A stretch of 64,000 bases of DNA from Streptomyces griseofuscus (GCF_014673495.1 NZ_CP051006.1:3224001-3288000); one strand, 5' to 3'. Numbered from the stretch's first letter, positions 24,918 through 33,673 are shown. The notes: a model not told the origin generated them from the sequence alone. Program-made: numbers and translations.

Positions 24918-25775
24918 TCAGGCTCCGCCGGCCCCCGGGACCGGGAACGCGCCGGTCGCCCGGCGGGTGATCTCCCCGTACACCTCGGGGTCGGTGGTGT
25001 AGTCGCCGAGCGCGACGGTCTTGCGGCTGCCGTGGTAGTCCGAGGAGCCCGTGACCAGCAGGCCGAGCTCCTTCGCCAGGCCGCGCAGCCGGTCCTTGGC
25101 CGCGGCGTCGTGGTCCATGTGGTCGACCTCGATGCCGTCCAGGCCGGCCGCGGCCATCTCGGCGATCGCGGACTCGGGGACGGTGCGGCCCCGCTTGGCG
25201 GCGGCCGGGTGCGCGAACACGCAGACCCCGCCCGCGGCCTTGACCAGCCGGATCGCCTCGAAGGGGTCGGTCTCGTGCTTCGGCGCGTAGGCGCGGCCGC
25301 CGTCGGCGAGCCACTCCTCGGTGAACGCGTCGCTCACCGTCTTCACCACACCCAGCTCGACCAGCGCGGACGCCACATGCGGGCGCCCCACGGAGCCGCC
25401 GGCGGCGATCCGCTCGACCTGCTCCCAGGTGACCGGCACACCCAGCGCGTTCAGCTTGGCGACCATGCCCTTGGCCCGCGGCACCCGGTCGTCCCTGACC
25501 AGCTCGCGCTCGGCGAGCAGGGCGGGCTCCTCGGGGTCGAAGAGATAGGCCAGCATGTGCATCGAGATGCCGTCGATACGACAGGACAGCTCGGCGCCGG
25601 GGACCAGGGTGAGCCCGGCGGGCAGCGCGGCGACGGCCTCGGCGTGGCCGCGGGTGGTGTCGTGGTCGGTCAGCGCGATGACGTCCAGGCCGGCCGCGGC
25701 GGCATGACGCACCAGCTCGGCAGGCCTGTCCGTGCCGTCGGACGCCGTGGAGTGACAGTGCAGATCGATGCGCAC
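24918..25775 (-). CDS. PHP-domain phosphoesterase (TrpH/YciV-like)
   Basis: A 285-residue metal-dependent phosphoesterase. PHP motifs are RIDLHCHSTASDGTD (residues 2-16), ALTDHDTTRGH, PGAELSCRIDG, VCVFAHPAA and VTGSSDYHGS. An inserted helical segment between motifs marks the 3',5'-nucleotide phosphatase (RnaseAM/YciV) type, which degrades pAp or short RNA 5' ends. GTG at 25775 directly before RIDLHCHS is chosen (TGGAG upstream); an in-frame GTG at 25811 would add 12 residues. Confidence 0.88.
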   Translation of the reverse strand: MRIDLHCHSTASDGTDRPAELVRHAAAAGLDVIALTDHDTTRGHAEAVAALPAGLTLVPGAELSCRIDGISMHMLAYLFDPEEPALLAERELVRDDRVPRAKGMVAKLNALGVPVTWEQVERIAAGGSVGRPHVASALVELGVVKTVSDAFTEEWLADGGRAYAPKHETDPFEAIRLVKAAGGVCVFAHPAAAKRGRTVPESAIAEMAAAGLDGIEVDHMDHDAAAKDRLRGLAKELGLLVTGSSDYHGSRKTVALGDYTTDPEVYGEITRRATGAFPVPGAGGA

Positions 25776-25877
25776 GGTGACTCCAGACGGGCCCAGGACG
25801 GAAGAGGACACCTCAGGATAACCGGCCGGGACACCCGCTTTGTCACGACCGATCCCGGGGTACGCCCCCTACGCCTC

Positions 25878-26519
25878 CTAGGGGCGCAGCAGCCGGGGTG
25901 ACAACGCCCCGCAGGGCGCCAGGTCCAGTTCGGCGCCCGCGTCGCGCAGATCGGTCAGGACCAGTTCGTCGTACATCAGCAGGCCCGCCTGCTCGGGCCA
26001 CAGCACCGCCCACAGCCACATGCCGAGCGCTTCCCCGGCGAAGACGGCGCGGTCGTCCGGGGTGCGGTAGACGTGCCAGAGGGGGGTGGGGCGGCCGGCG
26101 GCGAGCACCTTGACCTGGGGTGGCTTCTCGACGTTCATGTAAGCCCCCGGGTCCGGGCCGTCGATGCCCGCGTAGCGCGCGCCGAGGCCGACGCCCATCT
26201 CCTCCGCGACCAGGATCAGCTCCCCGGGGCCGCCGAGCGGGCCGGGCCCCGAGCAGGCGACGGCGGTCGCGCGGCCGCCGCTGCGGTCGTCGCCCGCGTA
26301 GGCCACGCCCGTGAAGAGCCAGCCGACCGGCAGCGGCCATGGCATCCACAGCGGGACACGCGTGCGCTTCGCCACCGCGCCGAGGGCCTCGACGCTGGGC
26401 GGGATCACGGGCTGTAGCGGAAACACCGCCCCGTGGGCATCGCACTGCCACGTGTCGGCGAAGAGACCGGGAGCCCTGACCCGGCCACCACAGCGCGGGC
26501 AACTGGGTTCGCCCCTCAT
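25878..26519 (-). CDS. DUF6758 family protein
   Basis: A 213-residue protein beginning with a zinc-ribbon half, CPRCGGRVRAPGLFADTWQC, followed by a Trp/Pro-rich domain (RVPLWMPWPLPVGWLFTGVA ... GMWLWAVLWPEQAG) typical of the actinobacterial DUF6758 family. It is probably cytosolic; no function is known. The ATG has GTGGAG just upstream. It sits before the PHP gene on the same strand, 102 nt apart. Confidence 0.85.
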   Translation of the reverse strand: MRGEPSCPRCGGRVRAPGLFADTWQCDAHGAVFPLQPVIPPSVEALGAVAKRTRVPLWMPWPLPVGWLFTGVAYAGDDRSGGRATAVACSGPGPLGGPGELILVAEEMGVGLGARYAGIDGPDPGAYMNVEKPPQVKVLAAGRPTPLWHVYRTPDDRAVFAGEALGMWLWAVLWPEQAGLLMYDELVLTDLRDAGAELDLAPCGALSPRLLRP

Positions 26520-26603
26520 AGAGCTCCACGGTCCTACCCCGGCCCGTCCACGTCAAGGACGATCACCCGTCCGGGCGCCCCGACCAGGCCAAGTAGGTGC
26601 ATC

Positions 26604-26633
26604 TTGCATTAATTAGCAGAGCTAACTTAGTAT
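26604..26633 (+). promoter_or_regulatory. promoter of the MFS gene with a palindrome in the spacer
   Basis: TTGCAT (26604-26609) and TAGTAT (26628-26633) are 18 nt apart and flank the perfect inverted repeat TTAGC-AGA-GCTAA (26613-26625). A repressor bound between -35 and -10 would block transcription, as MarR- or TetR-type regulators do at exporter genes. No such regulator is adjacent. Confidence 0.6.
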
Positions 26634-26705
26634 GTGTATAAGCCAACTATCTGGCCGGTCATCGGTCGGCCAACTACGCGCTATCCAGCAGAACGGGAGA
26701 AGCAC

Positions 26706-27929
26706 ATGGATCCCCTAGACGCGGGAGCCGGCAGCATCCTGCGACAGCCCAAGGCGGTCTGGGCCACGGCCGGCGCCTCCGTCGTCGCCTTCATGGGCAT
26801 CGGCCTGGTCGACCCGATCCTGCCGTCGATCGCACAGGGCCTGCGTGCCACGCCCAGTCAGGTGTCCCTGCTCTTCACCTCGTACTTCCTGATCACCGCG
26901 GTCGCGATGCTGCTGACCGGCTTCGTCTCCAGCCGGATCGGCGGCAAGAAGACGCTGCTGCTCGGCCTCGCCTTCGTGATCGTCTTCGCCGGTCTCGCCG
27001 GCACCTCGGACACGGTCGGCCAGCTGGTCGGCTTCCGGGCGGGCTGGGGCCTCGGCAACGCGCTGTTCGTGTCCACCGCGCTCGCGGTCATCGTCGGCGC
27101 GGCGGCCGGCGGCAGCGCGGCGGCGATCCTGCTCTACGAGTCCGCGCTCGGCCTCGGCATGGCCTGCGGCCCGCTGCTCGGCGCGGTCCTGGGCAACATC
27201 AGCTGGCGCTACCCCTTCTTCGGCACGGCCACGCTGATGGCGATCGGCTTCCTGTGCATCACGGTGTTCCTGAAGGAGCAGCCGAAGCCGGCCCGCAAGA
27301 CCTCGATCCTCGACCCGCTCAAGGCGCTCGGCCACGGCGGTCTGGCCTCGGCGGCGGTCTCGGCGTTCTTCTACAACTACACGTTCTTCACCGTGCTGGC
27401 CTTCACGCCGTTCGTGCTGGACATGACCCCGTACCGCTCCGGCGCGGTGTTCTTCGCCTGGGGTGTGCTGCTCGCGGTGTTCTCGGTGGTCGTCGCCCCG
27501 CGCATGCAGGAGCGGTTCGGCTCGCTGAAGGTGCTCGGCGGCTCGCTGGTGCTGCTCGCGGCCGACGTCCTGGTGCTCGGCTACGGCAGCCACACCGCCG
27601 CGATCGTCTGCACCATCCTGTCCGGCGCCTTCATCGGGGTGAACAACACCGTCTACACCGAGCTGGCGCTCGGTGTCTCGGACGCCCCGCGCCCGGTGGC
27701 GAGCGCGGGCTACAACTTCGTCCGCTGGTTCGCGGCGGCGGCCGCGCCCTACTTCGCGCCGAAGATCGAGGAGTGGACCGACATCCACATCCCGTTCGTG
27801 GTGGCGGCGGTCACCGCGCTGCTGGGCGCCGTGGTGGTGGCCGTACGGCGCCGCTCCCTCGTCCACGAGGCCGAGGAGCTGGCACCGCGGCACGCCACCG
27901 AGGACGGGGTCACGGTCTTCGCCAACTGA
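26706..27929 (+). CDS. MFS transporter
   Basis: A 407-residue major-facilitator protein with 12 predicted helices. Motif A-like SSRIGGKKTLLLG occurs after helix 2, and helix 5 carries ESALGLGMACGPLLGAVLG, close to the drug-antiporter motif C. It probably exports small hydrophobic compounds by proton antiport. ATG at 26706 has GGGAGAAGC upstream; the frame opens earlier at 26634, but that would include the promoter. The palindrome at 26613-26625 suggests inducible control. Confidence 0.9.
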   Translation: MDPLDAGAGSILRQPKAVWATAGASVVAFMGIGLVDPILPSIAQGLRATPSQVSLLFTSYFLITAVAMLLTGFVSSRIGGKKTLLLGLAFVIVFAGLAGTSDTVGQLVGFRAGWGLGNALFVSTALAVIVGAAAGGSAAAILLYESALGLGMACGPLLGAVLGNISWRYPFFGTATLMAIGFLCITVFLKEQPKPARKTSILDPLKALGHGGLASAAVSAFFYNYTFFTVLAFTPFVLDMTPYRSGAVFFAWGVLLAVFSVVVAPRMQERFGSLKVLGGSLVLLAADVLVLGYGSHTAAIVCTILSGAFIGVNNTVYTELALGVSDAPRPVASAGYNFVRWFAAAAAPYFAPKIEEWTDIHIPFVVAAVTALLGAVVVAVRRRSLVHEAEELAPRHATEDGVTVFAN

Positions 27930-27950
27930 CCCCGCGCCCGGTGAGCTTGC

Positions 27951-28535
27951 TCACTCCAGCGGTACGGACCTGCGGACGGGATCCCGCAGGTCCGTGCCGT
28001 GCGTCAGCCAGCGTTCCTGGAGGGCCTGGGCGCCCTGCACCCGCTTCCAGGCGGCCTCGTTCGGGGTCATCGGCAGCAGCGGCAGGAACCGTACGGGGTC
28101 CAGCGGATCGTCCAGCTCCAGATCCTCGACCAGTCCGCCGCCCTCGCCCACCAGGACCGAGGTGAAGGGGGCGCCGGGCCACAGCGGATCGCCCACGTCC
28201 AGGGAGGCGCCCGGGGCCACGATCAGCCCCTCGACCTGCGGGGAGGCGGCGAGCACGGCGAGCGGGCGGAGCACCTTGTCAGTGTCGGCGACGCCCGCGC
28301 GCACGGACAGGACCAGTTCGGCGCGGGGGCCCTTGACGGGGTCGGCGACCAGCGCGGTGGGGTCGCTCATGGGGTGCGCGGACATGCCGAGGGTCGCGTA
28401 GCGGACGACGTCCCCCTCGGTGAAGCGGAGCACCTCGATGCGGTCCGTGCCGAGGAAGGTGACGGCCGCGCGCGCGTCCGGAGTGCCCAGGGCGGTGGTC
28501 AACCGTGCCTCGACCAGAGGAAGAACATCAACCAT
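27951..28535 (-). CDS. suppressor-of-fused (SUFU) domain protein
   Basis: A 194-residue cytosolic protein of the bacterial SUFU-like family, with ARAAVTFLGTDRIEVLRF near the N-terminus, YATLGMSAHPM, RAELVLSVRAG and the C-terminal FLPLLPMTPNEAAWKR. Bacterial members occur as immunity or housekeeping proteins without a proven role. ATG at 28535 is chosen; the frame continues to 28643 without a good start. No toxin gene lies next to it. Confidence 0.85.
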   Translation of the reverse strand: MVDVLPLVEARLTTALGTPDARAAVTFLGTDRIEVLRFTEGDVVRYATLGMSAHPMSDPTALVADPVKGPRAELVLSVRAGVADTDKVLRPLAVLAASPQVEGLIVAPGASLDVGDPLWPGAPFTSVLVGEGGGLVEDLELDDPLDPVRFLPLLPMTPNEAAWKRVQGAQALQERWLTHGTDLRDPVRRSVPLE

Positions 28536-28699
28536 GCGGTGAGCATAGAACTCGTCAGCAGCGGGCAAAGCGGCACCTTGACAGCAAGGGCGGCTGGTAC
28601 TCTGAGCCGGCGGTTCGGGGCGGCGTGCCAAGCACGCTGTCAAGCCCGGAACCCTGGGAACTCCCTTACGAGGGACCGGCCGGAGGAGGTGGGGCTGTC

Positions 28700-28747
28700 A
28701 TGGATCGAAGTCGACCTGGTAGTACCACTCGCTCTTCCGCCCGCTGA
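28700..28747 (+). CDS. possible 15-residue leader peptide upstream of corA
   Basis: ATG at 28700 is preceded by GGAGGAGGTGG, a near-perfect Shine-Dalgarno sequence, and encodes MDRSRPGSTTRSSAR. A stem-loop with a T-rich tail begins 6 nt after the stop. Arg/Ser-rich with one proline; no protein homology. The strength of the ribosome site is the main evidence. Confidence 0.45.
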   Translation: MDRSRPGSTTRSSAR

Positions 28748-28752
28748 ATGTA

Positions 28753-28790
28753 GTCACTGGCTGTCGTAGCCACTGACCGGTTTTCGTTCT
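28753..28790 (+). terminator. terminator-like hairpin in the corA leader
   Basis: GTCACTGGCT (28753-28762) and AGCCACTGAC (28768-28777) pair with one mismatch across a GTCGT loop, followed by CGGTTTTCGTTCT. It could act as an attenuator coupled to the 15-codon ORF just upstream. Confidence 0.45.
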
Positions 28791-29037
28791 GGCAGGCTGC
28801 CGCCTTCCCGTGCGCGTCACTGTTCGGAAGAGCACTTCGTCTCGCTTTGCCTGATCTGCATCAGTTCTGCATCAGCAGCGAAATCGCCACCGCGACGGTG
28901 CGGTGCTCCCCGCTTTGTGGACGAGCCAAACACCTTCCCCGCCCCCGGTCGGGGAAATTCCTGGAGGACGTCCCCATTCCGGGTAGTTCCACCCGTCTTC
29001 GGCGGTCTTTCGTTGCCTGTCGCGAAGGAGCCTGCCC

Positions 29038-30165
29038 ATGTCGATGATCCGCGACCTGCGCGCCGTGGTCCGTCCCTCCCGCGTCTCGCCGCGCAAGGCC
29101 ACGAGCGCGCCCTCCGCGTCGTACGACACCACGCGTGACCCCGCCACCCCGTCGGCCGTGGTCGACTGCGCCGTCTACCGCGACGGCCGGCGCCTCGCCA
29201 GCGCGAAGCCGCTCACCCCGCAGGAGGCCATGCGCCAGGTGCGGCGCGACGGCGGCTTCGTGTGGATCGGGCTGCATGAGCCGACGGAGGCCGAATTCGC
29301 CGGTATCGCGGGCGAGTTCGGGCTGCACCCACTCGCCGTCGAGGACGCGGTGCAGGCGCATCAGCGGCCGAAGCTGGAGCGGTACGACGACTCGCTCTTC
29401 ACCGTCTTCAAGACGATCCACTACATCGAGCACGACCAGCTGACCGCGACCAGCGAGGTCGTGGAGACCGGCGAGGTGATGTGCTTCACCGGCCGGGACT
29501 TCTTCATCACCGTGCGGCACGGCGGCCAGGGCTCGCTGCGGGCGCTGCGGCACCGGCTCCAGGACGACCCCGAGCTGCTGGCCAAGGGCCCCTCGGCGGT
29601 GCTGCACGCGATCGCCGACCATGTGGTGGACGGGTACATCGCGGTGGCCGACGCGGTGCAGGACGACATCGACGAGGTGGAGACCGAGGTCTTCTCGCCC
29701 GGGCGGGGCGGTGTCTCGCGCGGTGTGGACTCCGCGCGGATCTACCAACTCAAGCGCGAGGTCATGGAGTTCAAGCGGGCGGTGGCCCCGCTGCTGCGGC
29801 CGATGCAGCTGCTCAGCGAGCGGCCGATGCGGCTGATCGACCCGGACATCCAGAAGTACTTCCGGGACGTCGCCGACCATGTCGCCCGCGTCCATGAGCA
29901 GGTCGTCGGCTTCGACGAACTGCTCAACTCCATCCTCCAGGCCAACCTCGCGCAGGCGTCGGTCGCGCAGAACGAGGACATGCGCAAGATCACCGCGTGG
30001 GCCGCGATCATCGCCGTGCCGACGATGGTGTGCGGGGTGTACGGCATGAACTTCAAGTACATGCCCGAGCTGCACTGGAAGTACGGCTACCCGGTGATCA
30101 TGGGCATCACGGTCGTGCTCTGTCTGGGCATCCACCGGACGCTCAAGCGCAACGGATGGCTGTGA
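29038..30165 (+). CDS. corA: magnesium/cobalt transporter CorA
   Basis: A 375-residue CorA. A large cytosolic N-terminal funnel domain has the long helix ARIYQLKREVMEFKRAVAPL. Two C-terminal helices follow, the first ending in the YGMNF selectivity motif and the MPEL loop, the second VIMGITVVLCLGIH, with the basic tail RTLKRNGWL. It imports Mg2+ (or Co2+) as a pentamer. ATG at 29038 has GAAGGAG 7 nt upstream. The long structured leader suggests metal-responsive control. Confidence 0.95.
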   Translation: MSMIRDLRAVVRPSRVSPRKATSAPSASYDTTRDPATPSAVVDCAVYRDGRRLASAKPLTPQEAMRQVRRDGGFVWIGLHEPTEAEFAGIAGEFGLHPLAVEDAVQAHQRPKLERYDDSLFTVFKTIHYIEHDQLTATSEVVETGEVMCFTGRDFFITVRHGGQGSLRALRHRLQDDPELLAKGPSAVLHAIADHVVDGYIAVADAVQDDIDEVETEVFSPGRGGVSRGVDSARIYQLKREVMEFKRAVAPLLRPMQLLSERPMRLIDPDIQKYFRDVADHVARVHEQVVGFDELLNSILQANLAQASVAQNEDMRKITAWAAIIAVPTMVCGVYGMNFKYMPELHWKYGYPVIMGITVVLCLGIHRTLKRNGWL

Positions 30166-30187
30166 GCGGCGTGGATAGGGTGGACGC

Positions 30188-30703
30188 ATGACAAGCGAGC
30201 TGCTCACGCGGGCCCTCATCGAGGAGGCCGCGAAGAAGTCCGGCCTGCTGTGGGTGCGGGGCGCGCAGGCGTCCGCCGCGCATGCCGTGTGGCATGTGTG
30301 GCACGAGGGCGCGGTGTGCCTGGTGGGCGACGGGCCCGGGGAGCAGCCGCTGACGGGGCTGGCCGACGGGGGCACCGCCGAGGTGACCGTGCGCAGCAAG
30401 GACAAGGGGGGCCGGCTGGTCTCCTTCACGGCCGCGGTGAGCGAGCAGGCACCCGGCACCCCGCAGTGGGAGGCGGCGGTCGCCGAACTCAGGGGCAAGC
30501 GGCTGAACGCCCCCGACGCCGAGGTGATGACGGACCGCTGGGCGCGTGAGTGCCGGGTGCTGCGCCTGGTGCCGACGGGTGCGGTGGCCACGCTGCCCGA
30601 GGGCGATCTGGCGCGGAGACCGGTGCCGACCCCGGTGACCACGCGCCGACCGGTGCCGGCGGCCCTGCCGAAGCTGCTCGCGAAGCGCCGTAAGGGGCGG
30701 TAA
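30188..30703 (+). CDS. conserved hypothetical protein (possibly split-barrel)
   Basis: A 171-residue basic protein. The order of strands around SGLLWVRGAQASAAHAVWHVWHEGAVCLV and TAEVTVRSKDKGGRLVSFTAAV recalls FMN-binding split barrels, but I am not sure. The tail is Arg/Pro/Lys-rich. No Shine-Dalgarno sequence is present; TAGGGT (30176-30181) ends 6 nt before the ATG, so it may be leaderless although it starts only 22 nt after corA. Confidence 0.7.
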   Translation: MTSELLTRALIEEAAKKSGLLWVRGAQASAAHAVWHVWHEGAVCLVGDGPGEQPLTGLADGGTAEVTVRSKDKGGRLVSFTAAVSEQAPGTPQWEAAVAELRGKRLNAPDAEVMTDRWARECRVLRLVPTGAVATLPEGDLARRPVPTPVTTRRPVPAALPKLLAKRRKGR

Positions 30704-30750
30704 GGACCCTGAGGGGCGGTAACCCTCGTACCCCTGGCGCGCCTGCCCCG

Positions 30751-31494
30751 CTACGACGTCGGCAGCTGCTGCCCGTAGTCCACCGTCTCCGAGTCCTTGG
30801 GCTCGGTGACGGTGAAGTTCGCGCCCCAGTCGGAGAAGCGGAGCGTGCCCGCGTTGCCCGCGCGGGTGAGGGCGAGGGGGTAGGGGGTGCCCTTGAGGGA
30901 GACGTCGAGGGTGCCGCCGGAGCCGTGGTCGCCCGTGATGCGGACGGTCGGGGTACTCGCCAGGGTGTGCCGTCCGTCGGTCGCCAGCGAGCCGTGCAGT
31001 GTCAGCAGACCCGAGAGGAGGACGTCCTTGTCCGTGAAGCCGCTGAACTTCTTGTACGCGGGGTCCCCCTGCGGCACCTTCACATACTTCCCGTCGAGCT
31101 TGGCCGCCGCCCCGCTCCCGTCACCGCCCTTGCCGTCCGGCTGCGCCCAGAAGGCCGCGTCGGCCTTCAGATACAGCTGGGCGCCGACCCGCAGCAGCTT
31201 GAACGTGTCGGCGCCCGAGGTCACCGAGCCGGTCCCGCCATCGTCCTTGAGGCGCATGTCGAGCCGGTACGTACGGCCGCTGGTCACCACGGTGCCGGAC
31301 AGCCGGACCGCCGAGGCACCCTGCGCCGCGGACCGCGTGCGCGCCTGGATCTTGTCGGCGGACAGCTTGCCGACCCCGTTCGTGCCCGCGTCCGGATCGC
31401 CGCCGCCGCATCCGGTCAGCACCGCCGCGCCCGTCACGGCCAGCGCGCACAGCGCGGTCACCGGGCGGGTACGGCCGAGGGGAATCGCAGTCAC
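30751..31494 (-). CDS. secreted lipoprotein (LprG/LppX-like fold)
   Basis: A 247-residue lipoprotein: signal peptide TRPVTALCALAVTGAAV, lipobox LTGC, then a single domain with RTYRLDMRLKDDGGTGSV and SGADTFKLLRVGAQLYLKAD like the LppX/LprAFG-type half-barrels that carry lipids in mycobacteria. GTG at 31494 gives a normal signal peptide; an in-frame start at 31590 would add 32 residues. The ligand is unknown. Confidence 0.82.
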   Translation of the reverse strand: MTAIPLGRTRPVTALCALAVTGAAVLTGCGGGDPDAGTNGVGKLSADKIQARTRSAAQGASAVRLSGTVVTSGRTYRLDMRLKDDGGTGSVTSGADTFKLLRVGAQLYLKADAAFWAQPDGKGGDGSGAAAKLDGKYVKVPQGDPAYKKFSGFTDKDVLLSGLLTLHGSLATDGRHTLASTPTVRITGDHGSGGTLDVSLKGTPYPLALTRAGNAGTLRFSDWGANFTVTEPKDSETVDYGQQLPTS

Positions 31495-31745
31495 AGGTGA
31501 GGTCGCCTTTCCGACGGTTCCTTCAGCGGCGTACCGCAGCGTACCGGTGCCCGGGGCGCCCGGCGGAGCCAGTCCGTCCGGACCCCCCACCAGGGCGTAT
31601 CCGAGCGGTACGGGCTAGCCTGAAGCGCAACCGTGCGGGCAAATCCGAGCAATTCACCGACAAAAGCAATCCCGGCCGCAAACCACTTCGCGCAGACCCT
31701 CGATGTAAACCTCGTACGCACGTTCCCTGACAAGGAAGCAGAACC
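31495..31745. promoter_or_regulatory. divergent promoter region
   Basis: 251 nt between the lipoprotein gene and the MgtE_N/CBS gene. It holds no ORF with a usable ribosome-binding site. The stretch 31650-31690 is relatively AT-rich and probably carries the plus-strand promoter, but I cannot fix the hexamers. Confidence 0.35.
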
Positions 31746-33044
31746 ATGGCAGCCGGCGCCCCCCGGATCTTCGTCTCGCACCTCGCCGGGGTCCCCGTCT
31801 TCGATCCGAACGGCGACCAGGTGGGGCGGGTACGCGATCTCGTCGTGATGCTGCGGGTGGGCAAGCGGCCCCCGCGGGTGCTCGGCCTCGTGGTCGAACT
31901 GTCCACCCGGCGCCGCATCTTCCTGCCCATGACCCGGATCAGCGGTATCGAGTCCGGCCAGGTCATCAGCACCGGTGTGATGAACGTGCGCCGCTTCGAG
32001 CAGCGGCCCACCGAGCGGCTGGTCTTCGGCGAACTGCTGGACCGGCGGGTCACCCTGGTGGAGACCGGCGAGGAGGCCACCGTCCTCGACATGTCCGTGC
32101 AGCAGCTGCCCGCGCGCCGGGACTGGGAGATCGACCGCGTCTTCGTCCGCAAGGGCCGCAAGGGCAGCGCGTTCCGCAGGGTCAAGGGCGAGACGATGAC
32201 CGTGGATTGGTCCGGCGTCTCCGGGTTCTCCCTGGAGGAGCACGGACAGGGCGCCGAGAACCTGCTCGCCACCTTCGAACAGCTGCGCCCCGCCGACCTC
32301 GCCAATGTGCTGCACCACCTCTCCCCCAAGCGGCGCGCCGAGGTCGCCGCCGCCCTGGACGACGACCGGCTCGCCGACGTCCTGGAGGAGCTGCCGGAGG
32401 ACGACCAGATCGAGATCCTCGGCAAGCTCCAGGAGGAGCGCGCCGCCGACGTCCTGGAGGCCATGGACCCGGACGACGCGGCCGACCTGCTCTCCGAGCT
32501 GCCCGAGGAGGACAAGGAGCGGCTGCTGAGCCTGATGCAGCCCGGCGACGCGGCCGACATGCGGCGCCTGATGTCGTACGAGGAGCACACGGCCGGCGGT
32601 CTGATGACCACCGAGCCGATCGTGCTGCGTCCGGACGCCACCGTCGCCGACGCGCTCGCCCGCGTCCGCAACCCCGACCTCTCCCCCGCGCTCGCCGCCC
32701 AGGTCTACGTCTGCCGTCCGCCGGACGAGACCCCGACCGGCAAGTACCTGGGCACGGCCCACTTCCAGCGGCTGCTGCGCGACCCCCCGTACACCCTGGT
32801 CAGCTCACTCCTGGACGACGATCTCCAGCCGCTGTCCCCGGACGCCTCGCTGCCGGTGATCGCCGGGTTCTTCGCCACCTACGACATGGTGGCCGCGCCC
32901 GTGGTGGACGAGGCCGGGTCGCTGCTGGGCGCGGTGACCGTCGACGACGTACTGGACCACATGCTGCCCGACGACTGGCGTGAGACCGAGTTCCATCTGG
33001 AGGAGAGCCCCGAGGGCGAGAAGGGGGCCGGCCATGCCTCCTGA
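31746..33044 (+). CDS. MgtE N-domain/CBS protein lacking the channel domain
   Basis: A 432-residue soluble protein: PRC-barrel-like segments near the N-terminus (VPVFDPNGDQVGRVRDLVV), an MgtE_N superhelix (about 170-285: LRPADLANVLHHLSPKRRAEV ... MDPDDAADLLSELPEEDKE) and a tandem CBS pair starting at EEHTAGGLMTTEPIVLRPDA. The five-helix MgtE channel is absent, so it cannot transport Mg2+ itself. It may sense Mg2+ or nucleotides for a partner. It overlaps the DUF1003 gene by 11 nt. Matches Rv1232c in position. Confidence 0.9.
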   Translation: MAAGAPRIFVSHLAGVPVFDPNGDQVGRVRDLVVMLRVGKRPPRVLGLVVELSTRRRIFLPMTRISGIESGQVISTGVMNVRRFEQRPTERLVFGELLDRRVTLVETGEEATVLDMSVQQLPARRDWEIDRVFVRKGRKGSAFRRVKGETMTVDWSGVSGFSLEEHGQGAENLLATFEQLRPADLANVLHHLSPKRRAEVAAALDDDRLADVLEELPEDDQIEILGKLQEERAADVLEAMDPDDAADLLSELPEEDKERLLSLMQPGDAADMRRLMSYEEHTAGGLMTTEPIVLRPDATVADALARVRNPDLSPALAAQVYVCRPPDETPTGKYLGTAHFQRLLRDPPYTLVSSLLDDDLQPLSPDASLPVIAGFFATYDMVAAPVVDEAGSLLGAVTVDDVLDHMLPDDWRETEFHLEESPEGEKGAGHAS

Positions 33045-33630
33045 GCGCGAACGGGACCGCACGCCCGCCGGTGCCACGGCCGCCGGCCGCCCGCGCACGC
33101 CCCGGCTCGACCAACCGCGCACGCCCCGGCGCCGGTTCCTGCCCGAGTGGGACCCGGAGGCCTTCGGGCGGCTGTCGGAGCGGATCGCCCGGTTCCTCGG
33201 CACGGGACGCTTCATCGTCTGGATGACGATCGTCATCATCCTCTGGGTGCTGTGGAACGTGGTCGTGCCCCGGCATCTGCGGTTCGACGAGTACCCGTTC
33301 ATCTTCCTGACCCTGGCGCTGTCCCTCCAGGCGTCCTACGCCGCCCCGCTGATCCTGCTCGCGCAGAACCGGCAGGACGACCGGGACCGGGTCAACCTGG
33401 AGCAGGACCGCAAGCAGAACGAGCGGTCGATCGCCGACACCGAGTACCTGACCCGGGAGATCGCCGCGCTGCGCATCGGTCTCGGCGAAGTCGCCACCCG
33501 CGACTGGATCCGGGCCGAGCTCCAGGACATGCTCAAGGAGATGGAGGAGCGGCGCGGTCACGGCGGCCCGGTCGTATTCCCGGCGGAACGGACGGAACGC
33601 CCGCCGGGACGTGACGCAGAAGACCGCTGA
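33034..33630 (+). CDS. DUF1003 membrane protein
   Basis: A 198-residue protein with a basic disordered N-terminus, two membrane helices (GTGRFIVWMTIVIILWVLWN and YPFIFLTLALSLQASYAAPLI), then the DUF1003 signature LLAQNRQDDRDRVNLEQDRK and a coiled C-terminal part. Family function unknown. The start overlaps the MgtE_N gene and has GAAGGGGG upstream; the two probably work together in the membrane. Confidence 0.92.
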   Translation: MPPERERDRTPAGATAAGRPRTPRLDQPRTPRRRFLPEWDPEAFGRLSERIARFLGTGRFIVWMTIVIILWVLWNVVVPRHLRFDEYPFIFLTLALSLQASYAAPLILLAQNRQDDRDRVNLEQDRKQNERSIADTEYLTREIAALRIGLGEVATRDWIRAELQDMLKEMEERRGHGGPVVFPAERTERPPGRDAEDR

Positions 33631-33673
33631 GGGGCTACCCGGAGGGCCCTCGGCGCGCCGTACCATCGTCCTT

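Larger units (their letters stand above)
28536..29037 (+). other. 500-nt leader/promoter region of corA
   Basis: There is no ordinary gene here. On the plus strand it has TTGACA at 28579-28584, a 15-residue ORF with a very strong ribosome-binding site (28700-28747), a hairpin followed by TTTTCGTTCT (28753-28790), and a further hairpin TTCCCCG/CGGGGAA (28935-28956). The corA site GAAGGAG is at 29024-29030. The length and structure suggest a regulated leader. Confidence 0.5.

Noticed and set aside
28560..29037. M-box (ykoK) or ydaO riboswitch upstream of corA
   Set aside because: I could not find the conserved core sequences of either class; a leader-peptide type mechanism fits what is visible better.
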